64,000 nt of DNA from Nocardioides mangrovi (GCF_020073815.1 NZ_JAIQZJ010000014.1:62001-126000); one strand, 5' to 3'. Shown: positions 22,072 through 31,580, counted from the first letter of the stretch. Made by a program: numbers and translations. The notes: generated by a model not told the origin, from the letters alone.

Positions 22072-22530
22072 ATGACCGAGGTCCCGGACGCGGTGGCGAC
22101 GCAGGTGCTGCGTGCCTACGCCCGGCAGTCGCGGCTCATCGACACCGGCGACGCGAGCGGGTGGGCCGCGACGTTCACCGCCGACGGGGAGTTCCACTCG
22201 CCGTCGTACCCGGCTCCGGCGGTGGGCGCGGAGGCGCTGCGCGACTTCGCCGCGGCCTTCGCCCGTACGGCGCTCGAGACCGGTGTCGTGAGCCGGCACG
22301 TCGTCACGAACGTCGACGTCCTGCCGGGCGCCGACGTCGACCACGTCGTCGCCCATGCCTACCTGCAGATCGTGGCCACGCCGACCGGGGGCGAGAGCCG
22401 CCTGGTCCGCCTCACCACCCTCACCGACCAGCTGGTGCGCCGCGACGGCCGCTGGCTGGTCGCGCACCGCGAGGTCCGGCGCGACGACGCCGGGCTGCCC
22501 GTCACTACCGGAACAGGAACCCACGCATGA
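22072..22530 (+). CDS. SnoaL/NTF2-like protein
   Basis: A 152-residue alpha+beta-cone protein: an N-terminal helix (VLRAYARQSRLIDTGD), DASGWAATFTADGEFHSPSY with the buried tryptophan and acidic residues typical of SnoaL-like folds, and a curved sheet ending DGRWLVAHREVRRDD. Such proteins act as small isomerases, hydratases or as beta subunits of ring-hydroxylating enzymes. AGGAGG lies 5 bases upstream of the ATG. It overlaps the SDR gene by ATGA. Confidence 0.8.
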   Translation: MTEVPDAVATQVLRAYARQSRLIDTGDASGWAATFTADGEFHSPSYPAPAVGAEALRDFAAAFARTALETGVVSRHVVTNVDVLPGADVDHVVAHAYLQIVATPTGGESRLVRLTTLTDQLVRRDGRWLVAHREVRRDDAGLPVTTGTGTHA

Positions 22531-23357
22531 CCCTCAGCATCCCCGCCGACAACCACCCCGGCCGCGTCCAGGGCGACCTCATGCAGGTCGAGCACCCGGA
22601 CCTGCGCGGGAAGGTCGCCGTGATCACCGGCGCCGGTCGCGGTATGGGCCTGCGCTTCTCGGCGGCCCTGGCCCGGCGCGGCGTGCACGTCGTCGGCGCC
22701 GACATCGACGGCGCACTGATGGACGAGGCGGCGCGCTCCGTCGAGCTCGAGCACGACGGCATCGACGGCGTCGGCGACGTCGTCGGGACCACCGTCGACG
22801 TCCGCGACCGCGACGCCCAGCAGGCGGTCGCCGAGCTCGCCGTCGAGCGCTTCGGCCAGGTCGACCTCTGGATCAACAACGCCGGCATCTTCCCCGAGTC
22901 CCCGGCGACCGACATCCCGGTCTCCCAGATCCAGGCGACCCTGTCGATCAACGTCGAGGGCGTCCTGTACGGCGCGCAGGCCGCGGCGTCGGTCATGCGG
23001 CCCGGCGGCTCGATCGTGAACATGGCCTCGGTCGCCGCGGTCCGGGTCCGGCGCGGCCGGGCGGCGTACTGCTCCTCCAAGGCGGCCGTCTCCCACCTCA
23101 CCGAGTGCCTCGCGGTGGAGTACGGCGACCTCGGCATCCGGGTCAACGCGATCGCGCCCGGCTTCGTCGACACCGAGATGACCCGCTGGGTCCAGGACGA
23201 CCCGGAGGCGCTGGCCAAGGCGCTCGACGCGATCCCGCTGCACCGGCTCGGATCGCCCGAGGAGATCGTCGGCCCGATGCTGTTCCTGCTCTCGGACAGC
23301 GCCCGCTACGTGACCGGCCACATCCTCGCCGTGGACGGCGGCTCGCGGCATGTCTGA
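22527..23357 (+). CDS. Short-chain dehydrogenase/reductase (SDR)
   Basis: A 276-residue classical SDR with a roughly 30-residue N-terminal extension. The cofactor motif TGAGRGMG is near residue 38, NNAG near 119, the catalytic serine in MASVAA near 168 and YCSSK near 181. The aspartate after strand 2 (GADIDG) suggests NAD(H) preference. It probably oxidises a hydroxyl group of the pathway substrate. It overlaps the second SDR by eight bases. Confidence 0.9.
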   Translation: MTLSIPADNHPGRVQGDLMQVEHPDLRGKVAVITGAGRGMGLRFSAALARRGVHVVGADIDGALMDEAARSVELEHDGIDGVGDVVGTTVDVRDRDAQQAVAELAVERFGQVDLWINNAGIFPESPATDIPVSQIQATLSINVEGVLYGAQAAASVMRPGGSIVNMASVAAVRVRRGRAAYCSSKAAVSHLTECLAVEYGDLGIRVNAIAPGFVDTEMTRWVQDDPEALAKALDAIPLHRLGSPEEIVGPMLFLLSDSARYVTGHILAVDGGSRHV

Positions 23358-24129
23358 GCTCCGCACCGACCGAGTCGTCCTCGTCACCGGCGCCGCCGGC
23401 GGCATGGGGGCGGGCCACGCGCGGGCCCTGGCCGCCGACGGCTGGCGGGTCGCCCTCGCCGACGTCGCCGACGCCGGCCCGGTCGTCGAGGAGATCCGAG
23501 CGGCGGGGGGCACGGCCAGCGCCCACCACCTCGACGTCACCGAGGCCAAGCTCTGGGACCGCGTGGTCGCCGAGGTCACCGACCAGTACGGCGCCCTGCA
23601 CGGGCTGGTCAACAACGCCGGCGTCAGCCGCCGGCTGCGCTTCATGGACACCACCCACGAGGTCTGGCACCGCGTGATGGCGATCAACGTCGACGGGCCG
23701 TTCTACGGCATCCAGGCGTGCGCGCCGCTGCTCCGCGACTCCGGCGGCGGCTCGATCGTCAACATCTCCTCGATCGCCGGGCAGATCGGCTACTTCTCGC
23801 CGTCGTACTCCACCAGCAAGTGGGCCCTGCGGGGCCTCACCAAGTCGGCTGCCGGTGAGCTCGCCGCGTGGGGCATCCGGGTCAACTCGGTGCACCCCGG
23901 CCTCGTCGAGACCCCGCTGCTCGAGGGCGCCGACGGCTTCGTCGACAGCGCCGTCGCGAGCATCCCCGCCGGCCGGATGGGCCGCCCCGAGGAGATCACC
24001 GACGTCGTGCGGTTCCTCCTCGGCGACGGCTCGCGCTACATGACCGGCGGCGAGCTCACCGTCGACGGCGGCCTGGTCTCCAACGGCCTCTACCACCGCA
24101 TCCTCACCGAGATGGACGGAGACCTCTGA
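23350..24129 (+). CDS. Short-chain dehydrogenase/reductase (SDR), second copy
   Basis: A 259-residue classical SDR: TGAAGGMG near residue 16, NNAG near 87, serine in NISSIAG near 138, and YSTSK near 153. ALADVAD after strand 2 again suggests NAD(H). PGLVETPLLEGAD and MTGGELTVDGG are the usual C-terminal motifs. It overlaps both neighbours (eight bases upstream, one base downstream), so all cluster genes are co-translated. Confidence 0.9.
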   Translation: MSELRTDRVVLVTGAAGGMGAGHARALAADGWRVALADVADAGPVVEEIRAAGGTASAHHLDVTEAKLWDRVVAEVTDQYGALHGLVNNAGVSRRLRFMDTTHEVWHRVMAINVDGPFYGIQACAPLLRDSGGGSIVNISSIAGQIGYFSPSYSTSKWALRGLTKSAAGELAAWGIRVNSVHPGLVETPLLEGADGFVDSAVASIPAGRMGRPEEITDVVRFLLGDGSRYMTGGELTVDGGLVSNGLYHRILTEMDGDL

Positions 24130-25553
24130 TGAGCGAGACCGAGTACGACGTCGTGGTGATCGGCGGTGGCGGCGCCGGTCTGGCCGCGGCCGTGTCGGCC
24201 GCCGAGCGCGGCGCGAGCGTGATCCTCTTCGAGTCCGAGGGCGAGCTCGGCGGCTCGACCCAGCTCTCGGCCGGCATGTTCACCGCGGCCGCGACCCGGG
24301 TGCAGAAGGAGCTGGGTGTCGACGACACCGTCGACCGCTTCTTCCAGCACTACATGGACCTCAACCAGTGGCTCCTCAAGCCCGGCCTGGTCCGCCGCTT
24401 CTGCGAGCTCGCCGGGCCGACCCTCGAGTGGCTGCTCGACCTCGGCGTCGACGTGCCCGCCCAGCTGTCCGGGAACGCCCACACCCCCGGCCTGTGCCGG
24501 GCCGGAGTCGAGGACGTCTGGCGTGCCCACGTGCCGAAGGACCAGGGCTACGGGCTCGTGCAGGTGCTCGACAAGGCGCGGAAGGCGGCCGGCGTCGAGG
24601 TCGTGCTGCACACCCGTGTCGAGGGTCTGCTGGTGCGCGACGGCCGGGTCGGCGGCGTCGTCGTCGACGGCATGGAGCTCACCGCCGGCGCGGTCGTGGT
24701 CGCCAGCGGCGGCCTCGCCCAGAGCCCCGAGCTCGTGGCCCGCTGGTTCCCCGACGCCCTCCGCGCCGGCGACTCGCTCTTCGTCGTCGCCGCCCCCGGA
24801 TCACGTGGCGACCACCTCGCCTTCGGCGAGCAGGTGCGCGCCTCGGTGTCCGGTGGCGGCTGGGGCCTGATGCTGCCGACCGCCGAGTTCGTCCGCTCCC
24901 ACCACTGGCAGGCCGGCTTCCCGCCCGCGTCGCGCGTGCACGTCAACCGCCACGGCCGCCGCTTCATGGACGAGGACGCGTCGTACGCCGTCTCCGGCGG
25001 GCTCATCGACGCCCAGGGCGGACCGACGTGGATGGTCTTCGACGAGGCGGCCCGGCAGGCGCTGCCCGAGGGGTACGCCGACTGGACGCCCGCCCGCGTC
25101 GAGGAGCTCGTCGGCACCGGCGCCGTCGTCCGCGCCGACGACCTCGCATCGCTGGCCGAGCGGATCGGCGTACCTGCCGACAACCTGGCCGCCACCGTCG
25201 CCCGGTGGAACGACCAGCTGCCGCAGGGCAGCGACACCGACTTCCAGCGCGACCAGACGCTGGCAGCCAAGGGGGCCACGGCCCCGCTCGCGGCGATCGC
25301 CGCACCACCCTTCCACGCGACCCGCGTGCTGCCGGCCGAGCTGGTCTGCACCCACGCCGGTCTCGAGATCGACGTCAACGCGTCGGTGCTCGACGAGCAG
25401 GCCCGGCCGATCCCGGGTCTCTTCGCCGCCGGTGAGGCCGGCGGCGGGGTGCTCGGCAACCGCTACGTCGGCGGCGGCAACGCCGTCGCCAACGCCCTCA
25501 CGATGGGGCGCCTCGCGGGACAGTCCGCGGCCAGCACGGCCCGGCAGCTCTGA
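24129..25553 (+). CDS. FAD-dependent oxidoreductase, fumarate reductase / KstD-like
   Basis: A 474-residue flavoprotein with VVVIGGGGAGLAAAVSAAER at the N-terminus, EGELGGSTQLSAG, the cap domain, and a C-terminal GNRYVGGGNAVANALTMGR that closes on FAD. The fold is shared by fumarate reductase, urocanate reductase and 3-ketosteroid delta-1-dehydrogenase; the overall look is closest to KstD/FRD-like enzymes acting on alpha,beta-unsaturated ketones or acids. Its stop is followed after 24 bases by the transporter gene. Confidence 0.82.
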   Translation: MSETEYDVVVIGGGGAGLAAAVSAAERGASVILFESEGELGGSTQLSAGMFTAAATRVQKELGVDDTVDRFFQHYMDLNQWLLKPGLVRRFCELAGPTLEWLLDLGVDVPAQLSGNAHTPGLCRAGVEDVWRAHVPKDQGYGLVQVLDKARKAAGVEVVLHTRVEGLLVRDGRVGGVVVDGMELTAGAVVVASGGLAQSPELVARWFPDALRAGDSLFVVAAPGSRGDHLAFGEQVRASVSGGGWGLMLPTAEFVRSHHWQAGFPPASRVHVNRHGRRFMDEDASYAVSGGLIDAQGGPTWMVFDEAARQALPEGYADWTPARVEELVGTGAVVRADDLASLAERIGVPADNLAATVARWNDQLPQGSDTDFQRDQTLAAKGATAPLAAIAAPPFHATRVLPAELVCTHAGLEIDVNASVLDEQARPIPGLFAAGEAGGGVLGNRYVGGGNAVANALTMGRLAGQSAASTARQL

Positions 25554-25577
25554 TCTACCCTGACCACAGGAGAAACC

Positions 25578-26900
25578 ATGTCCATCAGCACCCCCGCCGC
25601 GCGGGCCGTGGATGGCGCGACCGTCCTCGCGAAGGTCCAGCGCAACATCATCCCGATCGTCTTCCTGCTCTACATGTTCAACTACATGGACCGGGCAGCC
25701 GTCGGCTACGCGCAGCTCGAGATGTCGACCGACCTGGGCATCAGCCTGGCGACGTACGGCTCGGTCGCGGCGATCTTCTTCGTCGCCTACGTCGTGCTCG
25801 AGATCCCGAGCAACATCGTCATGAAGAAGGTCGGCGCCCGGCTCTGGCTGGCCCGGATCGGCATCACGTGGGGACTCATCACGATCCTCACCGGCTTCGT
25901 GCAGAACACCACGCAGCTCTACGTCGCGCGGATCGCGCTCGGCGTCGCGGAGGCCGGCCTCTTCCCGGGCCTGCTGCTCTACCTGACCTTCTGGTTCCGC
26001 ACCCAGGACCGCAGCCGCAGCATCGCCGGCATGTCGCTCGCCCAGCCGATCGCGCTGCTGATCGGCAGCCTGTCCGCCGGCCTGATCCTCGACCACGTCG
26101 ACTGGTTCGGGCTCGCCGAGTGGCGCTGGATCTTCATCCTCCAGGGCATCCCGCCGGTGCTGATCGGCATCTGGGTCCTCTTCCGCCTGGCGGACCGCCC
26201 GAACGAGGCGCGCTTCCTCGACGCGGGTGAGAAGGCCTGGCTCGAGGGCGAGATCAGCAAGGAGTACCGCGCCGAGGACGACGGCTCGATGCACATCGAG
26301 CTGGACGCGATGAAGGACCCGAAGATCCTCTACCTGGCCCTCATCAACCTGCTCTACGCCGTCGGCCTCTACGGCATGACCTTCTTCCTGCCGCAGATCG
26401 TCAAGCAGCTCAACCCCGACTACTCCGGCACCAACATCGGCCTGCTCGGCGCGGTGCCCTACGTCTGCGGCGCGGTCGCGATGCTGCTGGTCGCCCGCTG
26501 GTCGGACCGGATCGGGAACCGCAAGGGGATCGTGATGGCGGCGCTCGCGACGGCCGTGGTCGGACTGGTCATCACCATGGTCTTCCGCGACACCCCCAAC
26601 GCGGGCCTGCTCGGCCTGTGCCTGCTCGCGATCGGCGTCTTCTCCTACCTCGGCCCCTTCTGGGCGCTGGCCAGCGAGGCGCTGACCCGGGCCCAGACCG
26701 CGGTCGGCCTGGCGACGATCAACTGCATCGCGGCCGCGGGCGGCTTCTTCGGCCCGTACTTCATCGGCAAGACCTCGAAGGCCGACGACGTCACCTTCGG
26801 CCTGGTCTTCCCGGCCGTGTGCATGGCGGTCGCCATCGTGCTGCTGGTCTGGGTCAAGCCGGCCGCGCAGTCCCCGGCGGAGAACCTCGAGGTCTCCTGA
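25578..26900 (+). CDS. MFS transporter, anion:cation symporter (phthalate permease-like) family
   Basis: A 440-residue transporter with 12 predicted helices. YMFNYMDRAAVGYAQLEM near residue 34 and the GLFPGLLLYLTFWF segment are typical of the ACS family that takes up organic anions such as phthalate, hexuronates or hydroxyphenylacetates. The central loop has DRPNEARFL. It closes the operon, ahead of a strong terminator, and likely imports the acid that the two SDRs and the flavoprotein degrade. Confidence 0.88.
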   Translation: MSISTPAARAVDGATVLAKVQRNIIPIVFLLYMFNYMDRAAVGYAQLEMSTDLGISLATYGSVAAIFFVAYVVLEIPSNIVMKKVGARLWLARIGITWGLITILTGFVQNTTQLYVARIALGVAEAGLFPGLLLYLTFWFRTQDRSRSIAGMSLAQPIALLIGSLSAGLILDHVDWFGLAEWRWIFILQGIPPVLIGIWVLFRLADRPNEARFLDAGEKAWLEGEISKEYRAEDDGSMHIELDAMKDPKILYLALINLLYAVGLYGMTFFLPQIVKQLNPDYSGTNIGLLGAVPYVCGAVAMLLVARWSDRIGNRKGIVMAALATAVVGLVITMVFRDTPNAGLLGLCLLAIGVFSYLGPFWALASEALTRAQTAVGLATINCIAAAGGFFGPYFIGKTSKADDVTFGLVFPAVCMAVAIVLLVWVKPAAQSPAENLEVS

Positions 26901-26913
26901 CCGGTCCACGAAC

Positions 26914-26950
26914 GACGACGCCGCACCGGCAGACCCGGTGCGGCGTCGTC
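26914..26950. terminator. Bidirectional terminator
   Basis: A perfect 16-bp stem (GACGACGCCGCACCGG and its complement) with a five-base CAGAC loop begins 14 bases after the MFS stop. The convergent membrane-protein gene ends 26 bases beyond, so it can serve both strands. Confidence 0.85.
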
Positions 26951-26975
26951 ATGTGCGGCGTGTGGCGGGGTGCGG

Positions 26976-27758
26976 TCAGGCCGCGACCTCCTGGCCGCTG
27001 AGCTTCTTGTAGGTGAAGGCGGTGCCGATGATGACCATCGGGATGGTCACGACCAGGCCGATGAAGCAGGCGATGATGCCCGCGAGCGCGACCAGGCCGC
27101 CGACGATGTACCAGACGATCGTGTTGCCGAGGTTCTTCGTCGTGAAGTCGAAGCTCGCCTTGATCGCGTCGACCGGCGAGAGCCCCTTGTCGATGACGAA
27201 GAAGAGCGTGTACGACGTCAGGAACGCCACCGCGATGCCGGGCAGGTAGCACAGTGCGTAGCCGATGGTGGTGAGGACGCCGACCAGCAGGCTGGCCACG
27301 ACGACCGGGCCGATCTGGTCGGTCTTGAAGATCTCGGCGGTCTCGAACTTGCGGCCCTCGGTGATGCCCAGGGCGCCGCGGATGATGCCCGCACCGATGA
27401 TCTGGCCGACCACGAAGAGCAGGCCGGCGACGAGCGCGCCGACGACCATCCGCCAGAGGAAGCCGGACCCCTTGTCGCACACGAGCGCGCCCGACGACGC
27501 CACGTGGCACTCGGCGTCGGAGGTCAGCAGGGCCTGGATGCCGAACCCGATCGCACCGACGATCGCGAAGGCGACCACGAGGACGATCGCGGCGATGATG
27601 ATCTGCCCGACGTTCTCCTGGAACTTCTTCCAGCCGTAGGACAGGGCGTCGCCCAGGTTCCAGGCGGGGCCGCCGGGACCTGGCGGCATGGGGGCGCCGT
27701 ACCCGTAGCCGCCCGGGGGCGGGGTCTCCGGCGGGGGAGGGGGCTCGTTCGTCGACAT
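26976..27758 (-). CDS. Polytopic membrane protein with proline-rich N-terminus
   Basis: A 260-residue protein. The first 40 residues are Pro/Gly/Tyr-rich (EPPPPPETPPPGGYGYG) and cytoplasmic; about six hydrophobic helices follow from LGDALSYGWKKFQENVGQII on. The GWKKF start, the amphipathic DAIKASFDFTTKN helix and late helices resemble the DUF975/glycerophosphoryl-diester-like membrane domain found in many actinobacteria. A loop with two cysteines (AECHVASSGALVCDKG) could form a disulfide outside. The function is unknown. ATG 27758 is the first start not running into the divergent YdeP gene. Confidence 0.65.
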   Translation of the reverse strand: MSTNEPPPPPETPPPGGYGYGAPMPPGPGGPAWNLGDALSYGWKKFQENVGQIIIAAIVLVVAFAIVGAIGFGIQALLTSDAECHVASSGALVCDKGSGFLWRMVVGALVAGLLFVVGQIIGAGIIRGALGITEGRKFETAEIFKTDQIGPVVVASLLVGVLTTIGYALCYLPGIAVAFLTSYTLFFVIDKGLSPVDAIKASFDFTTKNLGNTIVWYIVGGLVALAGIIACFIGLVVTIPMVIIGTAFTYKKLSGQEVAA

Positions 27759-27838
27759 GGCAGAGAACCTAGTGATCACATCGGCCGCGCGACAGGGGTC
27801 GGACGGACTATTGCGCGGGCGCGAGGCAGGATGGGTGC

Positions 27839-30205
27839 ATGAGTCGGAGAGCCCCTCGGCACGACATCGACGAGACACGCCTGGAGGTCGAGTCGCCGTC
27901 GACGGCCGCGGCCGGGCCCAAGGCCGTGGCCATCTCGATGAAGCTCGCGGTCGAGCAGATGGGGGTGCGGCGTACGGCGCAGACGCTGCTGCGCCTCAAC
28001 CAGGCCGACGGCTTCGACTGTCAGGGCTGCGCCTGGCCCGACCCCGACCCGAGCCATCGGCACACCGCGGAGTTCTGCGAGAACGGCGCCAAGGCGGTCA
28101 CCGAGGAGGCGACCCTGCGCCGGGTCGAACGCTCCTTCTTCGCCGAGCACTCGATCGAGGACCTGCGCGACAAGACCGACTACTGGCTCGGCCAGCAGGG
28201 CAGGATCACCGAGCCGATGGTGCTGCGGGCCGGCTCGACCCACTACGAGCCGATCGCGTGGGACCAGGCGTTCGAGCTGATGGGCGGCGTCCTCAACGGC
28301 CTGGCCTCGCCGGACGAGGCCGTCTTCTATACCTCCGGCAAGGTCTCCAACGAGGCGGCGTTCGTCTACCAGCTCTTCGCCCGCGCCTTCGGCACCAACA
28401 ACCTCCCCGACTGCTCCAACATGTGCCACGAGTCCAGCGGCACCGGCCTCACCGAGTCGATCGGCATCGGCAAGGGGTCGGTCAGCCTGGAGGACATCCA
28501 CGACGCCCAGCTGATCGTCGTCGCCGGCCAGAACCCGGGCACCAACCACCCGCGGATGCTCAGCGCCCTCGAGATCGCCAAGCAGCGCGGCGCCAGGATC
28601 ATCTCGGTCAACCCGCTGCGCGAGGCCGGCCTGGTCCGCTTCAAGAACCCCCAGAAGGTGCGCGGAGTGGTCGGCCGCGGCACCGGCCTCTCCGACCTGC
28701 ACCTGCCGGTCCGGATCAACGGCGATCTCGCGCTCTTCCAGGCGATCGGGTCGCTGCTGCTCGAGTGGGACGCCCTCGACCACGACTTCATCGCCGAGCA
28801 CACCCACGGGTTCGAGGAGTGGGCCGTGGCCGCGCGCGGGCTCGACTGGGACGCCGTACGACGGGCGACCGGCCTCGAGCGGGCCGAGATCGAGGCGGCA
28901 GCCCGGATGTTCGCCGACTCCGACGCCACCGTCGTCTGCTGGGCGATGGGCATCACCCAGCACCGCAACGCGGTCGCGACGGTCAAGGAGATCGTCAACC
29001 TGGTGCTGCTCCAGGGCAACATCGGCAAGCCCGGCGCCGGCGTCTGCCCGGTGCGTGGCCACTCCAACGTGCAGGGCGACCGGACGATGGGGATCTGGGA
29101 GCGGGTGCCCGACCACTTCCTCGACGCGCTGCGCGACGAGTTCGGCTTCGAGCCGCCGCGCGACCACGGCTTCGACACCGTCAAGTCCATCGAGGCACTG
29201 CGCGACGGCAAGGCCAAGGTCTTCCTCGGCCTCGGCGGCAACTTCGTCTCGGCCGCACCCGACACCGAGGTCACCGAGCAGGCCTTCCGCAACGCGGACC
29301 TCACCGTCCACGTCTCGACGAAGCTCAACCGCTCGCACGTCGTCACCGGCCGCGAGGCGCTGATCCTCCCGGCGATGGGCCGCAGCGAGCGCGACCTCAC
29401 CGGCGGCCGGCTCCAGCGCGTCACGGTGGAGGACTCCATGTCGGCGGTCCACGCCTCGCACGGACCGCTCAAGCCGGCCTCGCCGCACCTGCGCTCCGAG
29501 GTCGACATCGTCTGCTCGCTGGCGATCGCGACGCTCGGCGCCCGGCACGCCATCCCGTGGGACTCCTTCCGATCCGACTACACCGAGATCCGCCACCGGA
29601 TCGCCCGGGTCGTCCCCGGCTGTGCGGCGTACGACGAGAAGGTGAGCCGGCCGGGCGGCTTCGTCCTCCCGCACCCGCCGCGCGACTCGCGGACCTTCAC
29701 GACCCCGGTCGGCAAGGCGGTCTTCACCGTCAGCCCGCTCGACGTCCTGCACGTGCCCGAGGGCCGGCTGCTGCTCCAGACGCTGCGCTCGCACGACCAG
29801 TTCAACACCACGATCTACGGGCTCGACGACCGCTACCGCGGCATCCACGACGGCCGTCGCGTCGTCTTCGTGCACCCCGACGACATCGCCGCGCTCGGCC
29901 TCGAGGACGGCTCGATGGTCGACCTGGTCAGCGAGTGGTCGGACGGCTCGGAGCGCCGGGCGCCGCTCTTCCGCGTGGTGCCCTACGACCAGCCGCGCGG
30001 GTGTGCGGCGGCCTACTACCCGGAGACGAATCCCCTGGTCCCGCTGGGCTCCACGGCCGTCGGCAGCAACTGCCCGACCTCCAAGTCCGTGGTCGTGCGG
30101 CTCGAGGCGCCGCAGGGCGGACGCGGCCTGACCGAGGCCAGCGACGCCGGCGCGGTCTCGACCCCCGACCACAAGCGCACCCCCGAGCCGGAGCACCTGA
30201 GCTGA
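27839..30205 (+). CDS. FdhF/YdeP-type molybdopterin oxidoreductase
   Basis: A 788-residue member of the formate dehydrogenase alpha-like (DMSO reductase) superfamily in the YdeP branch: DCQGCAWPDPDPSHR near residue 60, FYTSGKVSNEAAFVYQLFAR, NLPDCSNMCHESSG and GQNPGTNHPRML mark it. The usual four-cysteine FeS motif is reduced, and the molybdenum ligand position lacks selenocysteine or cysteine, as in YdeP proteins. E. coli YdeP is linked to acid resistance, with unknown substrate. The C-terminal DMSOR domain ends SNCPTSKSVVVRLE. No electron-transfer subunit is adjacent; a pirin gene follows after 14 bases. Confidence 0.88.
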   Translation: MSRRAPRHDIDETRLEVESPSTAAAGPKAVAISMKLAVEQMGVRRTAQTLLRLNQADGFDCQGCAWPDPDPSHRHTAEFCENGAKAVTEEATLRRVERSFFAEHSIEDLRDKTDYWLGQQGRITEPMVLRAGSTHYEPIAWDQAFELMGGVLNGLASPDEAVFYTSGKVSNEAAFVYQLFARAFGTNNLPDCSNMCHESSGTGLTESIGIGKGSVSLEDIHDAQLIVVAGQNPGTNHPRMLSALEIAKQRGARIISVNPLREAGLVRFKNPQKVRGVVGRGTGLSDLHLPVRINGDLALFQAIGSLLLEWDALDHDFIAEHTHGFEEWAVAARGLDWDAVRRATGLERAEIEAAARMFADSDATVVCWAMGITQHRNAVATVKEIVNLVLLQGNIGKPGAGVCPVRGHSNVQGDRTMGIWERVPDHFLDALRDEFGFEPPRDHGFDTVKSIEALRDGKAKVFLGLGGNFVSAAPDTEVTEQAFRNADLTVHVSTKLNRSHVVTGREALILPAMGRSERDLTGGRLQRVTVEDSMSAVHASHGPLKPASPHLRSEVDIVCSLAIATLGARHAIPWDSFRSDYTEIRHRIARVVPGCAAYDEKVSRPGGFVLPHPPRDSRTFTTPVGKAVFTVSPLDVLHVPEGRLLLQTLRSHDQFNTTIYGLDDRYRGIHDGRRVVFVHPDDIAALGLEDGSMVDLVSEWSDGSERRAPLFRVVPYDQPRGCAAAYYPETNPLVPLGSTAVGSNCPTSKSVVVRLEAPQGGRGLTEASDAGAVSTPDHKRTPEPEHLS

Positions 30206-30219
30206 TCCACAATGAGCCC

Positions 30220-31191
30220 GTGAGCAACCTCGAGGACAAGCCCGACGAGCTCGACTGCGAGGCCACCCCGGCCTCCGGCGTCGAGATCATGACGCCCCGT
30301 GACGTCCCGCTCGGCGGGCCGCGGGCGATGCGTGTCCGCCGCACCCTCCCGCAGCGGCACCGGTCGCTGATCGGCGCCTGGTGCTTCGTCGACCACTACG
30401 GCCCCGACCTGGTGGCCGACAGCGGCGGCATGGTGGTGCCGCCGCACCCGCACACCGGCCTCCAGACCGTGAGCTGGCTCTTCACCGGCGAGGTCGAGCA
30501 CCGCGACAGCGCCGGCCACCACGCGATGGTGCGGCCCGGCGAGGTCAACCTGATGACCGCCGGTCGCGGCATCAGCCACTCCGAGGTCTCGCCGCCGGAG
30601 ACGACCACCCTGCACGGCGCGCAGCTGTGGGTCGCCCTGCCCGACGACGCGCGCTTCACCGACCCCGGCTTCGCCCACCACGCGCCCGAGCCGGTGACCG
30701 GTGCCGGTTACGAGGCCCGGGTCTTCCTCGGCTCGCTGCTCGGCGACACCTCACCGGTCACGACCTACACGCCGCTCCTCGGAGCCGAGCTGCTGCTCGA
30801 TCCCGGCACGACCCTCACGCTCGAGGTGGACCCGACGTACGAGCTCGGCGTCCTCGTCGACAGCGGCGTCCTCTCGGTCGGGAGCACCGACGCGAAGTCG
30901 AGCGACCTGGCCTTCGTGCCGCCGGGCTCCTCGACCCTCACCCTCACGTCGTACGACGAGCCCGTACGGCTGCTGCTGCTCGGTGGCCCGCCCTTCGGCG
31001 AGAGCATCGTGATGTGGTGGAACATCGTCGCCCGCACCCACGAGGAGGTCGTCGACTGGCGGGAGCGGTGGCAGCAGCAGATCACCGACGCGGGGCTCGT
31101 CGACGGCTGGTTCGGGATCCCCGTGGGCGACGAGCGGCCGCCGATCCCGGCCCCGCCGCTGCCCAACGCGCGGCTCAGGGAGCGGCGTTAG
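30220..31191 (+). CDS. Pirin family protein
   Basis: A 323-residue bicupin. PPHPHTGLQTVSWLFTGEVE holds the metal-binding histidines of the N-terminal cupin, and GRGISHSEVSP another; the C-terminal cupin ends with RLLLLGGPPFGESIVMWWN, the typical pirin core. Pirins may have quercetinase activity or regulatory roles. The GTG at 30220 starts 14 bases after the YdeP stop, so co-transcription is likely. The 3' end overlaps the convergent DUF779 gene by 17 bases. Confidence 0.88.
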   Translation: MSNLEDKPDELDCEATPASGVEIMTPRDVPLGGPRAMRVRRTLPQRHRSLIGAWCFVDHYGPDLVADSGGMVVPPHPHTGLQTVSWLFTGEVEHRDSAGHHAMVRPGEVNLMTAGRGISHSEVSPPETTTLHGAQLWVALPDDARFTDPGFAHHAPEPVTGAGYEARVFLGSLLGDTSPVTTYTPLLGAELLLDPGTTLTLEVDPTYELGVLVDSGVLSVGSTDAKSSDLAFVPPGSSTLTLTSYDEPVRLLLLGGPPFGESIVMWWNIVARTHEEVVDWRERWQQQITDAGLVDGWFGIPVGDERPPIPAPPLPNARLRERR

Positions 31192-31576
31192 CCAGCTCCT
31201 CCATCTCGGCGTCGGTGAAGATCCGCGACCGGATGATGAAGCGGTTGCCGGTCGGGCCCTCGATCGAGAAGCCCGCGCCGCGGCCCGGCACGACGTCGAT
31301 GGTGATGTGGGTGTGCGACCAGTACTCGAACTGCTCGCGGGAGATGTGCACCGGCACCACACCGGCCTCGTCGACGCCGGGCTCGGGGCCGATGTCGAGG
31401 TCGCCGAGGTGCACGTCCGTCGGGCCGACGAGGTAGAAGCCCTGCGTGAAGCACATCGGGGCCGAGCCGTCGCAGCACCCACCCGACTGGTGGAACATCA
31501 GCGGCTTGCCGTGGGACGCCCGCAGGCTGCGGAGGAGCTCCGCAGCCTGCGGGGTGATCGTGACCCGGTCGACCAT
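31175..31576 (-). CDS. DUF779 domain protein
   Basis: A 133-residue protein with FHQSGGCCDGSAPMCF near residues 28-43, whose cysteines suggest metal or redox chemistry, and a conserved EYWSHTHITIDVVPGRGAGF segment. This DUF779 family is habitually encoded next to NAD-dependent aldehyde dehydrogenases of the acetaldehyde type, as here: its start lies four bases after the aldehyde dehydrogenase stop. It may be an accessory factor or sulfur/metal chaperone for that enzyme; function unproven. Confidence 0.88.
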   Translation of the reverse strand: MVDRVTITPQAAELLRSLRASHGKPLMFHQSGGCCDGSAPMCFTQGFYLVGPTDVHLGDLDIGPEPGVDEAGVVPVHISREQFEYWSHTHITIDVVPGRGAGFSIEGPTGNRFIIRSRIFTDAEMEELANAAP

Positions 31577-31580
31577 CGGC

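Noticed and set aside
27839..30205. Selenocysteine-containing formate dehydrogenase.
   Set aside because: The open frame has no internal TGA, and the motifs are those of the YdeP branch, which lacks the selenocysteine or cysteine ligand.
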